A DNA stretch of 5,069 nt from NCBI GenBank assembly GCA_003491635.1, contig DNCG01000117.1:994-6062 (forward strand). Reading direction: 5' to 3'. Each line of letters begins with the position of its first letter. Position 1 is the stretch's first letter. The notes beneath the pieces are model-generated. The model was given only the letters and a program-made list of their open reading frames with translations. It was not told the origin of the DNA and ran no database searches. Shown piece after piece: positions 1-5,069 of the stretch. The position numbers and the translations under genes were made by a program. Source of the DNA: Actinomycetota bacterium (GTDB taxonomy: Bacteria > Actinomycetota > Aquicultoria > Subteraquimicrobiales > UBA9087).

Positions 1-80
1 GCTGATTGCTGATTGCTTATAGCCGATGGCTCACTCATCCCTCTCTTTGAACCATCTGCCATCTGCCATCTGCTATCTGC
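1..80. repeat. Inverted arrays of phased 7-bp units inside hisF
   Basis: On the plus strand, bases 1-35 read as five consecutive heptamers: GCTGATT, GCTGATT, GCTTATA, GCCGATG, GCTCACT. Bases 53-80 are four more in the opposite orientation; on the minus strand they read GCAGATA followed by three GCAGATG. Both arms fit GCNGATN, so the element is two convergent arrays around a core of about 17 bp. Bases 15-30 match the reverse complement of 65-80 at 13 of 16 positions. The element begins exactly at the codon after hisF residue 134 and is translated with no stop in the visible part. The left end is cut by the window edge. No terminal features of a known insertion sequence are visible. Confidence 0.85.
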
Positions 81-482
81 AACTCTTTTGGCATCAATGG
101 CTACGACGATGCACTGACACCCATACCTCCGCGAGGCCTCCCTGACCAGGTCAGGATTTTTCACGGCGGCCGTGTTTAAGGAGACCTTATCCGCCCCGGC
201 TGAAAGAAGTTTCCGGATGTCCTCGAGCGAGCGGATGCCCCCGCCCACAGTGTAGGGGATGAAAACCTGCTCAGCCGTTCGGCTAGCGACCTCAACCATA
301 GTTCCCCTCTTCTCGTAGGAGGCCGTGATGTCCAAAAAAACAATTTCGTCCGCGCCGGCCTTATCGTAGGCGGCCGCCAGCTCCACCGGATCCCCGGCAT
401 CTCTCAAATCGACAAACTTAATTCCCTTGACGACCCTGCCCTCGCGGACATCGAGACAGGGTATCACGCGCTTGGTCAACAA
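1..482 (-). CDS. hisF: Imidazole glycerol phosphate synthase cyclase subunit HisF (N-terminal 160 codons, runs off left edge)
   Basis: HisF is the cytoplasmic (beta/alpha)8-barrel subunit that takes ammonia from HisH and converts PRFAR to imidazoleglycerol phosphate plus AICAR. I translated this frame by hand. It begins [12 protein letters not shown], continues through [12 protein letters not shown], the phosphate-binding TVGGGIRS and [11 protein letters not shown], and reaches VVAIDAKRV. The two catalytic aspartates fall at D11 and D130, the numbering known for Thermotoga maritima HisF. The start is one of two tandem TTG codons (482 or 479). TTG 482 gives the family-typical ML-x-KR start and overlaps the hisA end by 7 bp; TTG 479 would give a TTGA overlap. 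A GGGAG lies just upstream inside hisA. After residue 134 the sequence stops resembling HisF and becomes a 7-bp repeat product ([10 protein letters not shown], then AISNQQS) that stays open to the window edge. The C-terminal half is outside the window, so whether the gene is intact cannot be judged. Confidence 0.93.
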   Translation of the reverse strand, partial: MLTKRVIPCLDVREGRVVKGIKFVDLRDAGDPVELAAAYDKAGADEIVFLDITASYEKRGTMVEVASRTAEQVFIPYTVGGGIRSLEDIRKLLSAGADKVSLNTAAVKNPDLVREASRRYGCQCIVVAIDAKRVADSRWQMADGSKRGMSEPSAISNQQS

Positions 483-1210
483 CCTCTCCCACCAGCCGCT
501 TCTATAGCCTCTCTCAGCGTGAAGGACCCCTCATATAGAGCGGTGCCGATGATCACGCCCTCCACCCCCATGGGCTCCAGCTTTCTTAAACCCCGGATGT
601 CATCGAGACTGGAGACACCGCCGGAAACGATCAGCGGAATGTCTACCTCCCTAACCAGAGCTCTAACGGCCTCGATGTTTACCCCCCGCCGGGTCCCATC
701 GGACAGGATATCGGTGTACATAAAACGCGAGATGCCCAGCAATTCCAATTCCTTAATCACATCGGAGGCGCTGTAGCCTGTTCCCTCTTTCCAACCGCTT
801 ATGGCCACCTTTCCACCGCGGGCGTCGATGGCCGCCACTATGCGAGGACCATGCTTCATACAGGCCTCGGCCACAAATTCGGGGGAGGTGATGATCGTGG
901 TTCCAAGAACCGCCCGTTCGACCCCTACATCGAATACCTTTTCCAGGGTGACTACATCGCGTATTCCTCCACCCAGTTGGATGGGTATGCCCACGCCCTT
1001 GACTATCCTCTCAACGGCGGGCAGATTCTGAGGTGAACCAGCAACCGCTCCGTTGAGATCGACCACGTGGAGAAAGTCCGCCCCTTCGCTCTCCCACTTC
1101 CTAGCCATCTCCGCTGGATTGTCGGAATAGACCTTGATCGCCTCCGGCCTACCCTGATAAAGCCGAACGCACTTCCCGTCCATGATGTCAACGGCAGGAT
1201 AAATTAACAT
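476..1210 (-). CDS. hisA: Phosphoribosylformimino-5-aminoimidazole carboxamide ribotide isomerase HisA
   Basis: HisA is the cytoplasmic (beta/alpha)8-barrel isomerase that converts ProFAR to PRFAR by an Amadori rearrangement, the step before HisHF. The 244-residue product has the usual length. It starts [20 protein letters not shown] with catalytic D8, then has HVVDLNGA, the phosphate-binding IQLGGGIR (about 77-84), [15 protein letters not shown] with the second acid D129, YTDILSDGT with a Thr in the catalytic region (about 166), and SGGVSS and IIGTALYEG near the C-terminus. An ATG at 1216 is also in frame, but a GGAGG sits only 1 nt before it and 7 nt before the ATG at 1210, so 1210 is chosen. 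The gene starts 12 bp after the hisH stop, and its TGA overlaps the hisF start. It could be a bifunctional HisA/TrpF enzyme (PriA) if the host is actinobacterial; the sequence alone does not decide this. Confidence 0.97.
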   Translation of the reverse strand: MLIYPAVDIMDGKCVRLYQGRPEAIKVYSDNPAEMARKWESEGADFLHVVDLNGAVAGSPQNLPAVERIVKGVGIPIQLGGGIRDVVTLEKVFDVGVERAVLGTTIITSPEFVAEACMKHGPRIVAAIDARGGKVAISGWKEGTGYSASDVIKELELLGISRFMYTDILSDGTRRGVNIEAVRALVREVDIPLIVSGGVSSLDDIRGLRKLEPMGVEGVIIGTALYEGSFTLREAIEAAGGRGC

Positions 1211-1217
1211 ACTCATC

Positions 1218-1222
1218 CCTCC
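1218..1222 (-). promoter_or_regulatory. Shine-Dalgarno site for hisA
   Basis: A perfect GGAGG on the minus strand directly follows the hisH stop TGA. It is 7 nt from the ATG at 1210 but only 1 nt from the in-frame ATG at 1216, so it decides the hisA start in favour of 1210. It also shows that hisH and hisA lie on one message. Confidence 0.8.
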
Positions 1223-1828
1223 TCAATCGCACAACTCACCGAAGTTTTTCAACACCTTCAAGCCAACCTCCCCGCTCTTCTCGGGGTGAAACTGGACACC
1301 AAAGAGATTATCGCACCAGATGCTCGAGGCGAACTCCACCCCATACTCCGTGATGGTAGCCACAACCCCTTCGTCTTCGGGCCGGGCATAGTAAGAGTGT
1401 ACGAAGTAAAAGTTAGAACCATCGGGTATTCCCTCAAAGATTGGCACCTCCCTCTTCCTGCGAACCTGATTCCAACCCATATGGGGGACCTTGACCCCGG
1501 AGGGCAAGTTCACAACTCTGCCGGGAATGACATCGAGTCCCCGTGTGATTCCGTGCTCCTCGCTCTCGGAAAACAGCAAATGAAGGCCGAGGCAGATTCC
1601 AAGAAAGAGCTTGCCCTTGGAGATGCTTCTCACTAGTTCCTCGCCAAGACCCGATCTGGCCAGAGAACTCACCGCATCCCTAAAGGCCCCCACGCCTGGA
1701 AGCACAATACCGTCCGCCCTCCTTAAAACATCCGCTTCAGTGGTAACGATGACCTCGAAACTAACCCTCTCAAAGCCTTTTTGTACGCTTCTTAAGTTAC
1801 CGACACCATAATCTACTATTGCAATCAT
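1223..1828 (-). CDS. hisH: Imidazole glycerol phosphate synthase glutaminase subunit HisH
   Basis: HisH is the class I glutamine amidotransferase subunit that hydrolyses glutamine and channels ammonia to HisF. The 201-residue product has the normal length. Visible motifs are IAIVDYGVGNLRSV at the start, VLPGVGAF (about 42-49, oxyanion-strand region), LGICLG with nucleophile C79, PHMGWN (about 115-120), YFVHSYY (about 141-147) and GVQFHPEKSG with H181 and E183 completing the Cys-His-Glu triad. One oddity is that the glutamine usually found in the nucleophile-elbow motif CxGxQ is a histidine here (CLGLH, codon CAT at H83). The ATG at 1828 has only a weak upstream AGAG, unlike the strong ribosome sites of most neighbours. 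It follows a gap of about 100 bp filled by a repeat element, so its translation may depend less on hisB. Confidence 0.97.
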   Translation of the reverse strand: MIAIVDYGVGNLRSVQKGFERVSFEVIVTTEADVLRRADGIVLPGVGAFRDAVSSLARSGLGEELVRSISKGKLFLGICLGLHLLFSESEEHGITRGLDVIPGRVVNLPSGVKVPHMGWNQVRRKREVPIFEGIPDGSNFYFVHSYYARPEDEGVVATITEYGVEFASSIWCDNLFGVQFHPEKSGEVGLKVLKNFGELCD

Positions 1829-1856
1829 AGCTCTAATTGCTACTTTAAGTAATCAA

Positions 1857-1931
1857 AGCTCTCAGTCGCCAGTCAATTGCTTTACCGCCGGTAACTGGTG
1901 GCTGGTGAGTGACGGGTGGCGGCTGGAAGCT
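1857..1931. repeat. Inverted arrays of phased 7-bp units between hisB and hisH
   Basis: The right arm is six contiguous heptamers in exact phase. Read on the minus strand from 1931 to 1890 they are AGCTTCC, AGCCGCC, ACCCGTC, ACTCACC, AGCCACC, AGTTACC. The left arm, read on the plus strand from 1857 to 1877, is AGCTCTC, AGTCGCC, AGTCAAT. The arms therefore carry related units in opposite orientation around a core that overlaps the near-palindrome TTACCGCCGGTAA (1882-1894). The outer end touches the hisB stop codon (TAG at 1930-1932). Architecture and unit length match the element inside hisF, though the unit sequence differs. No transposase or terminal inverted repeat of a known element is present. 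Confidence 0.75.
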
Positions 1932-2523
1932 AAATCTTCCCCTTGGTTGACGGCACCTCCCCTGCTCTCCTCGGTTCCAGGGAAACGGCCATACTCATCG
2001 CCTTAGCTAGGGCTTTGAAGATGGCCTCAATTATATGATGGGCATTCCGCCCCGATAGCAACTTGATGTGCAGCGTGACGGCGGAGTGATTGACCAGCGC
2101 ATGCAGGAATTCGTGGGCCAAAGAAGTATCAAAACTGCCGATGAGCTCTATGGGAAGTTCAACGTCATAGATCAGGTGCGGCCGACCGCTAATATCCAGA
2201 GAAACGAGGGCCAGCGCTTCGTCCATGGGAACTATGCTAAACCCGAATCTCGCTATCCCCTTTTTATCGCCCAAACTCTGCCTGAAAGCCTGCCCCAGGC
2301 AGATTCCAACATCCTCGACGGTGTGGTGGGCATCAACCTCCAGATCCCCCTTGGCCTTGACCGTCAAATCAAAGAGGCCGTGCTTGCTGAGCAAATCGAG
2401 CATATGGTCGAAAAAGGGAACACCCGTATCGATTTTGGTCTCCCCCCTGCCGTCGAGATTTAAATACACCTCTATCTCGGTCTCCTCCGTCTTCCTCTTA
2501 ATGGCACTTTCCCTTTTGGTCAT
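1930..2523 (-). CDS. hisB: Imidazoleglycerol-phosphate dehydratase HisB (monofunctional)
   Basis: HisB dehydrates imidazoleglycerol phosphate to imidazole acetol phosphate in the cytoplasm; the family forms a manganese-dependent 24-mer. The 197-residue length matches stand-alone IGPD, so there is no fused N-terminal histidinol phosphatase as in E. coli HisB. Metal-binding and active-site motifs are clear: GVPFFDHML (34-42), the duplicated metal motifs DAHHTVED (64-71) and NAHHIIEAIFKALA (160-173), MDEALA (100-105), HEF (137-139) and the C-terminal VPSTKG (190-195). The ATG at 2523 overlaps the stop of the upstream HAD gene as ATGA, which implies translational coupling, and it is preceded closely by a purine-rich GGGGGAGGAG. 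The gene ends at a TAG that touches the heptamer repeat element. Confidence 0.98.
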   Translation of the reverse strand: MTKRESAIKRKTEETEIEVYLNLDGRGETKIDTGVPFFDHMLDLLSKHGLFDLTVKAKGDLEVDAHHTVEDVGICLGQAFRQSLGDKKGIARFGFSIVPMDEALALVSLDISGRPHLIYDVELPIELIGSFDTSLAHEFLHALVNHSAVTLHIKLLSGRNAHHIIEAIFKALAKAMSMAVSLEPRRAGEVPSTKGKI

Positions 2524-3527
2524 CTCCTCCCCCTCTTATCCAGGACAACAGAAAGAATGTCGTTTACATTTTTAGACAAAACATCCGCATTCTCCTTTAT
2601 GTATATTTGAGACTCCTCCGCTTTCCTGAGAACAATCCCCGAGAGAAATACCATCTCCGTTTGAAGGCCCCCGAAGTTTTTCACCGTCCGCAGATCATCT
2701 AGCGTATCTCCTATATAGATACCCACCCCAGTTTTCATTCTCGATCCCACATCGAGTAACACTCCCGGGTCAGGTTTTCTCAGCCCACCATCATCCGATA
2801 ACACCAGTTCAGGGGAGATAAAATCCACAAGCCCAGATCTTTCCAGAGCCACTTGCGCCTCTTTTTTGGTTCTGCCCGTCACTACGGCAACCCTGGGCAG
2901 AAAGGGAGCCAGCAAACTCTTATCCAGAAGGATTCTCTCCGCATTCAAAAGACCCTTCTCCTTGATGTGGGTGGGTTTGAAGCCGTAAAGTCGCTCGCAG
3001 TGGTCTATCCCCGCATAGTACTCCTGGAAAATTTGCTTGATTTCATCTTTTCGCCAGAGTTCGACGACATTTCGTCTCTGTGCCTCATTTAGAGATCCGA
3101 GGGTCAACCGCCCTGCAACCTCCAGGCCCCCTCCCTCCTGGGCAACCTTGGCGGTGAAATCCTCTATCTTTTGGCCCCTCTCACGAAGGTAATCCAGATA
3201 GGTCGCGAAGAGTTTCTCTGCTTTGCCGAGGTAAAAAAGAACGATAGCGTAGGTGAGCTCCCAGTCGTTGTTGAAACCCCCCGCCAGTTTGAAAGCCTGG
3301 GTTTCCTCTGGCGTGATGAGCGTGGTCTCCCCTGGCCAGCCCAAAACCTTGGAGAAGTAGTGCTGGACAGTCTTGCTCATGGCCACCCTGAAGGATTGGG
3401 AAACATCGATAACCACGCCATCGATATCCAGAACCAGGCTGTCGATCTCGCTCAGAAGATCCAAACTTGCCTCTTTCACCAAAAGGTCGGGCTCAATCTC
3501 CCTATATCCCTCGAACTTTCCTTTCAC
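2520..3527 (-). CDS. HAD-superfamily phosphatase, candidate histidinol-phosphate phosphatase
   Basis: This is a cytoplasmic haloacid-dehalogenase-type phosphohydrolase of 335 residues. All four HAD motifs are visible (numbering from GTG 3527): motif I LVLDIDGVVID with nucleophile D34 and acid/base D36; motif II VVTGR with T217; motif III Lys at about 251 in GLRKPDP; motif IV GDTLDD with D274, D277 and D278. The roughly 180 residues between motifs I and II form a large, probably helical cap, as in subfamily I enzymes. It resembles the HAD-IA clade I recall as TIGR01548, but I could not search. An in-frame GTG at 3539 abuts the hisD stop, but GGGAG lies 5 nt before GTG 3527, so 3527 is preferred. 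The gene sits where hisC is common, between hisD and hisB, and overlaps hisB by ATGA. With no histidinol-phosphate phosphatase elsewhere in the window, I infer it removes phosphate from histidinol phosphate. Family assignment is secure; the substrate is inferred. Confidence 0.85.
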   Translation of the reverse strand: MKGKFEGYREIEPDLLVKEASLDLLSEIDSLVLDIDGVVIDVSQSFRVAMSKTVQHYFSKVLGWPGETTLITPEETQAFKLAGGFNNDWELTYAIVLFYLGKAEKLFATYLDYLRERGQKIEDFTAKVAQEGGGLEVAGRLTLGSLNEAQRRNVVELWRKDEIKQIFQEYYAGIDHCERLYGFKPTHIKEKGLLNAERILLDKSLLAPFLPRVAVVTGRTKKEAQVALERSGLVDFISPELVLSDDGGLRKPDPGVLLDVGSRMKTGVGIYIGDTLDDLRTVKNFGGLQTEMVFLSGIVLRKAEESQIYIKENADVLSKNVNDILSVVLDKRGRR

Positions 3528-3532
3528 AAGAG

Positions 3533-3537
3533 CTCCC
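3533..3537 (-). promoter_or_regulatory. Shine-Dalgarno site for the HAD gene
   Basis: GGGAG on the minus strand lies 5 nt upstream of GTG 3527. It overlaps the alternative GTG at 3539, which has no comparable site of its own. This favours a start 12 bp downstream of the hisD stop rather than directly against it. Confidence 0.6.
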
Positions 3538-3539
3538 AC

Positions 3540-4862
3540 TCAAGATTTACTCTCACTCGGCCGGTCGCACCCACCTTTTAGTCTTTTCTCCAAAGACTTG
3601 GCATGAGCCTCCAGCCCCTCCACACCGGCAATGATTCGCACCGCCTCTGCAACCTTCTTCAGCCCGGCCTCGTTATAAAAGAGGACGCTGGACCTCTTAA
3701 TAAAATCGTCCACCCCCAGGGGAGAATAAAAACGAGCGGTTCCACCCGTGGGCAAGATGTGGCTCGGCCCGGCGATATAGTCACCCACTGCTTCCGGAGT
3801 GTAAGAACCCAAAAAGATCGCCCCGGCGTTTTCAATCTCCTCCAGCATCGCCAGGGGTTTTTCCACCATCAACTCCAGGTGCTCGGGAGCGATCAGGTTG
3901 ACCAATCTGAGAGCAGCCTTCATGGACGGCAGCAGGAAAATCCTCCCGTTGTTCTCAAGGGATTCCTTCGCTACTTCCCGGCGTTCGGCCTCGCTTAGCT
4001 GCTCGTCCAAAAGGGATTTTACCTCGTCGGCGACCTTGTCTGAGGTGGTCACCAAAACGGCCATTGCATCGGGAGCATGTTCCGCCTGAGCCAGCATGTC
4101 CGCGGCGATGAAAGAGGCATCCGCCCCCTCATCGGCCAGGACAACGACCTCGCTGGGACCGGCCAACATATCTATGTCCACCTGACCCACGACCAACTTT
4201 TTGGCCAAGGTCACATAGATATTGCCCGGACCGGTTATTTTATCTACTTTCTTTATGCTCTCGGTCCCATAGGCCAGAGCGGCAATGGCCTGAGCTCCCC
4301 CCACCTTATAGATCTCATCAACGCCCGCCTCTCTCGCCGCCACCAGAACCCCTGGATTGACTCCCCCTTCCGAGTTTGGTGGAACGCACATGGCCACCTC
4401 TCCCACCCCGGCCACTCTAGCCGGAATCGCGTTCATCAGAACAGTAGAGGGATAGGAGGCCAGACCCCCGGGCACATAAATGCCCACTCGGGCGATGGGG
4501 CGAACGAGCTGACCCAATAAAACACCGTCCTCTTCGGTGAAAAACCAGGAGTCCGTTCTCTGCCTTTCATGGAAAGACCTGATTCTATCCGCGGACAACC
4601 GGATGGCCTGGATGAAACTTTCGTCCACAAGGGTGTAGGCTTTCTCGATCTCCTCCAGTCTTACCGCTATATTCCCTTCGAGATCCACACCATCAAACTT
4701 CTTGGTGTATTGAAGAAGGGCTTCGTCGCCCTTGCGGCGCACTTCAGCCACAATATTCCGAACAACCTTCATGACGCGTCCTTCTTCCAAGAAAGGTCGC
4801 GAAAGAAATTTCCGCACTTTCTCCTCATTAAAATCGACTCCTAGCTCGATAGTGGATATCAT
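3540..4862 (-). CDS. hisD: Histidinol dehydrogenase HisD
   Basis: HisD is the zinc-dependent cytoplasmic enzyme that oxidises L-histidinol through the aldehyde to L-histidine with two NAD+, the last step of the pathway. The product is 440 residues, the usual length. Family signatures run in order: VGIYVPGG (about 126-133), KITGPGNIYVTLAKKLV (about 208-224), DMLAGPSEVVVLADE, DMLAQAEHAPDA with zinc ligands Q259 and H262, IAPEHLEL with catalytic E327 and H328, GDYIAGPSHILPTGG with zinc-ligand D361, and GLEAHAKS with zinc-ligand H420. These positions are within one residue of those known for the E. coli enzyme. The ATG at 4862 is preferred because AGGGG lies 5 nt upstream; an in-frame GTG at 4868 would add two residues. 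It is the first complete gene of the cluster in the window, preceded by about 200 bp of non-coding repeat-rich DNA. The C-terminal tail after about residue 430 is charged and not conserved. Confidence 0.98.
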   Translation of the reverse strand: MISTIELGVDFNEEKVRKFLSRPFLEEGRVMKVVRNIVAEVRRKGDEALLQYTKKFDGVDLEGNIAVRLEEIEKAYTLVDESFIQAIRLSADRIRSFHERQRTDSWFFTEEDGVLLGQLVRPIARVGIYVPGGLASYPSTVLMNAIPARVAGVGEVAMCVPPNSEGGVNPGVLVAAREAGVDEIYKVGGAQAIAALAYGTESIKKVDKITGPGNIYVTLAKKLVVGQVDIDMLAGPSEVVVLADEGADASFIAADMLAQAEHAPDAMAVLVTTSDKVADEVKSLLDEQLSEAERREVAKESLENNGRIFLLPSMKAALRLVNLIAPEHLELMVEKPLAMLEEIENAGAIFLGSYTPEAVGDYIAGPSHILPTGGTARFYSPLGVDDFIKRSSVLFYNEAGLKKVAEAVRIIAGVEGLEAHAKSLEKRLKGGCDRPSESKS

Positions 4863-4867
4863 CTCCA

Positions 4868-4872
4868 CCCCT
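4868..4872 (-). promoter_or_regulatory. Probable Shine-Dalgarno site for hisD
   Basis: AGGGG on the minus strand is 5 nt from ATG 4862. It overlaps the alternative GTG at 4868, which makes the ATG the more likely start. Confidence 0.5.
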
Positions 4873-4911
4873 TTCCCGTCTTCTCAAGTCCACCGCATCG
4901 GTTGGCTCAGT

Positions 4912-4949
4912 CTACGACCCTGCACTACGACCCTGCACTTCGTCCCGGC
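4912..4949. repeat. 13-bp tandem repeat upstream of hisD
   Basis: CTACGACCCTGCA occurs twice back to back (4912-4924 and 4925-4937). It is followed by a degenerate third copy, CTTCGTCCCGGC (4938-4949), matching at 9 of 12 positions. It lies 50-90 bp upstream of the hisD start in non-coding DNA. Its role is unknown: it could be a regulator-binding array or simple slippage-derived sequence. Confidence 0.75.
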
Positions 4950-4953
4950 TTTG

Positions 4954-5039
4954 CCCCGTAGGGGTCTCACCTCGGAGGGTTCCGACCCGAGGGGCGCCAG
5001 CCCCGAGGGGGAGGACTCCAGTCCGAGGGAGACAAAGTC
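4954..5039. repeat. Series of GC-rich mini-hairpins joined by CCGAGGG, upstream of hisD
   Basis: Consecutive small inverted repeats occupy this stretch: CCCC-gta-GGGG (4954-4964), GGGT-tccg-ACCC (4977-4988), GGGGC-gcca-GCCCC (4991-5004), GGAC-tcca-GTCC (5013-5024) and a weak GAC-aaa-GTC (5031-5039). The motif CCGAGGG occurs three times (4987, 5003, 5023), each starting at the end of a hairpin. Three hairpins share a tetraloop of the form NCCN. No U-run follows on the hisD sense strand, so it does not look like an intrinsic terminator. No His-rich leader peptide or T-box core was seen. The rest of 4863-5069 holds no gene I can support. Confidence 0.6.
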
Positions 5040-5069
5040 CGACCCAAAGGATTAACTCCGAAAGAGAGC

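Noticed and set aside
1..80. CRISPR array
   Set aside because: The units are 7 bp with no spacers, and the arms are in opposite orientation within a coding frame.
334..340. Run of seven A (T on the hisF sense strand) as a slippage or programmed-frameshift site or terminator
   Set aside because: The HisF frame continues correctly on both sides (IVFLDITAS) and no stem precedes the run, so nothing calls for frameshifting or termination.
1871..1876. TTGACT on the minus strand as the -35 box of an internal promoter for hisH
   Set aside because: At spacings of 16-18 bp the best -10 candidates match TATAAT at only about 3 of 6 positions. The TTGACT also arises from the heptamer units, so it is weak evidence.
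2068..2463. Long plus-strand open frame opposite hisB
   Set aside because: It is a shadow of hisB, whose IGPD motifs are unmistakable on the minus strand.
4077..4520. Plus-strand open frame opposite hisD
   Set aside because: It is a shadow of hisD with no ribosome site or known motif.
4732..5055. Open frame on the plus strand ending in a charged Gly/Ser/Pro-rich tail
   Set aside because: Most of it is antisense to hisD. The tail is the translation of the CCGAGGG repeat region, with no ribosome site or recognisable domain.
4869..5069. 3' end of an upstream his gene, a His-rich leader peptide or a T-box on the minus strand
   Set aside because: All three minus-strand frames contain stops and no family motif. 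The one small ATG frame near 4898 encodes only four residues with no His. No T-box core sequence was found.

Overview
The window carries the core of a bacterial histidine-biosynthesis operon. It lies entirely on the minus strand and is transcribed from the right edge towards the left. In transcription order the genes are hisD, a HAD-family phosphatase gene, hisB (imidazoleglycerol-phosphate dehydratase only), hisH, hisA and the first 160 codons of hisF, which runs off the left edge. The organism cannot be named from this sequence. It is a bacterium of moderately high GC that uses ATG, GTG and TTG starts, has purine-rich Shine-Dalgarno sites and packs its genes tightly. hisB is monofunctional rather than fused as in enterobacteria. 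I infer a deep-branching or environmental lineage such as a Firmicutes- or Actinobacteria-like anaerobe, but this is weak.

Layout from right to left: about 200 bp of non-coding DNA (4863-5069) made of a 13-bp tandem repeat and GC-rich mini-hairpins joined by CCGAGGG; hisD; the HAD gene; hisB, overlapping the HAD gene by ATGA; about 100 bp between hisB and hisH, mostly a repeat element of phased 7-bp units in opposing orientation; hisH; hisA, whose Shine-Dalgarno site follows directly on the hisH stop; and hisF, overlapping the end of hisA.

Together the genes cover the central and late steps of the pathway. HisA isomerises ProFAR to PRFAR. HisH and HisF form the glutaminase/cyclase that makes imidazoleglycerol phosphate and AICAR. 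HisB dehydrates imidazoleglycerol phosphate. HisD oxidises histidinol to histidine. hisC (aminotransferase) and hisG are absent from the window. The HAD phosphatase sits where hisC usually lies, between hisD and hisB, and is a good candidate for the histidinol-phosphate phosphatase.

The most unusual signal is a pair of elements built from exactly phased 7-bp units arranged as inverted arms. One fills most of the hisB-hisH gap. The other lies inside the hisF reading frame, directly after the conserved AIDAKRV strand, and adds low-complexity peptide without breaking the frame within the window.
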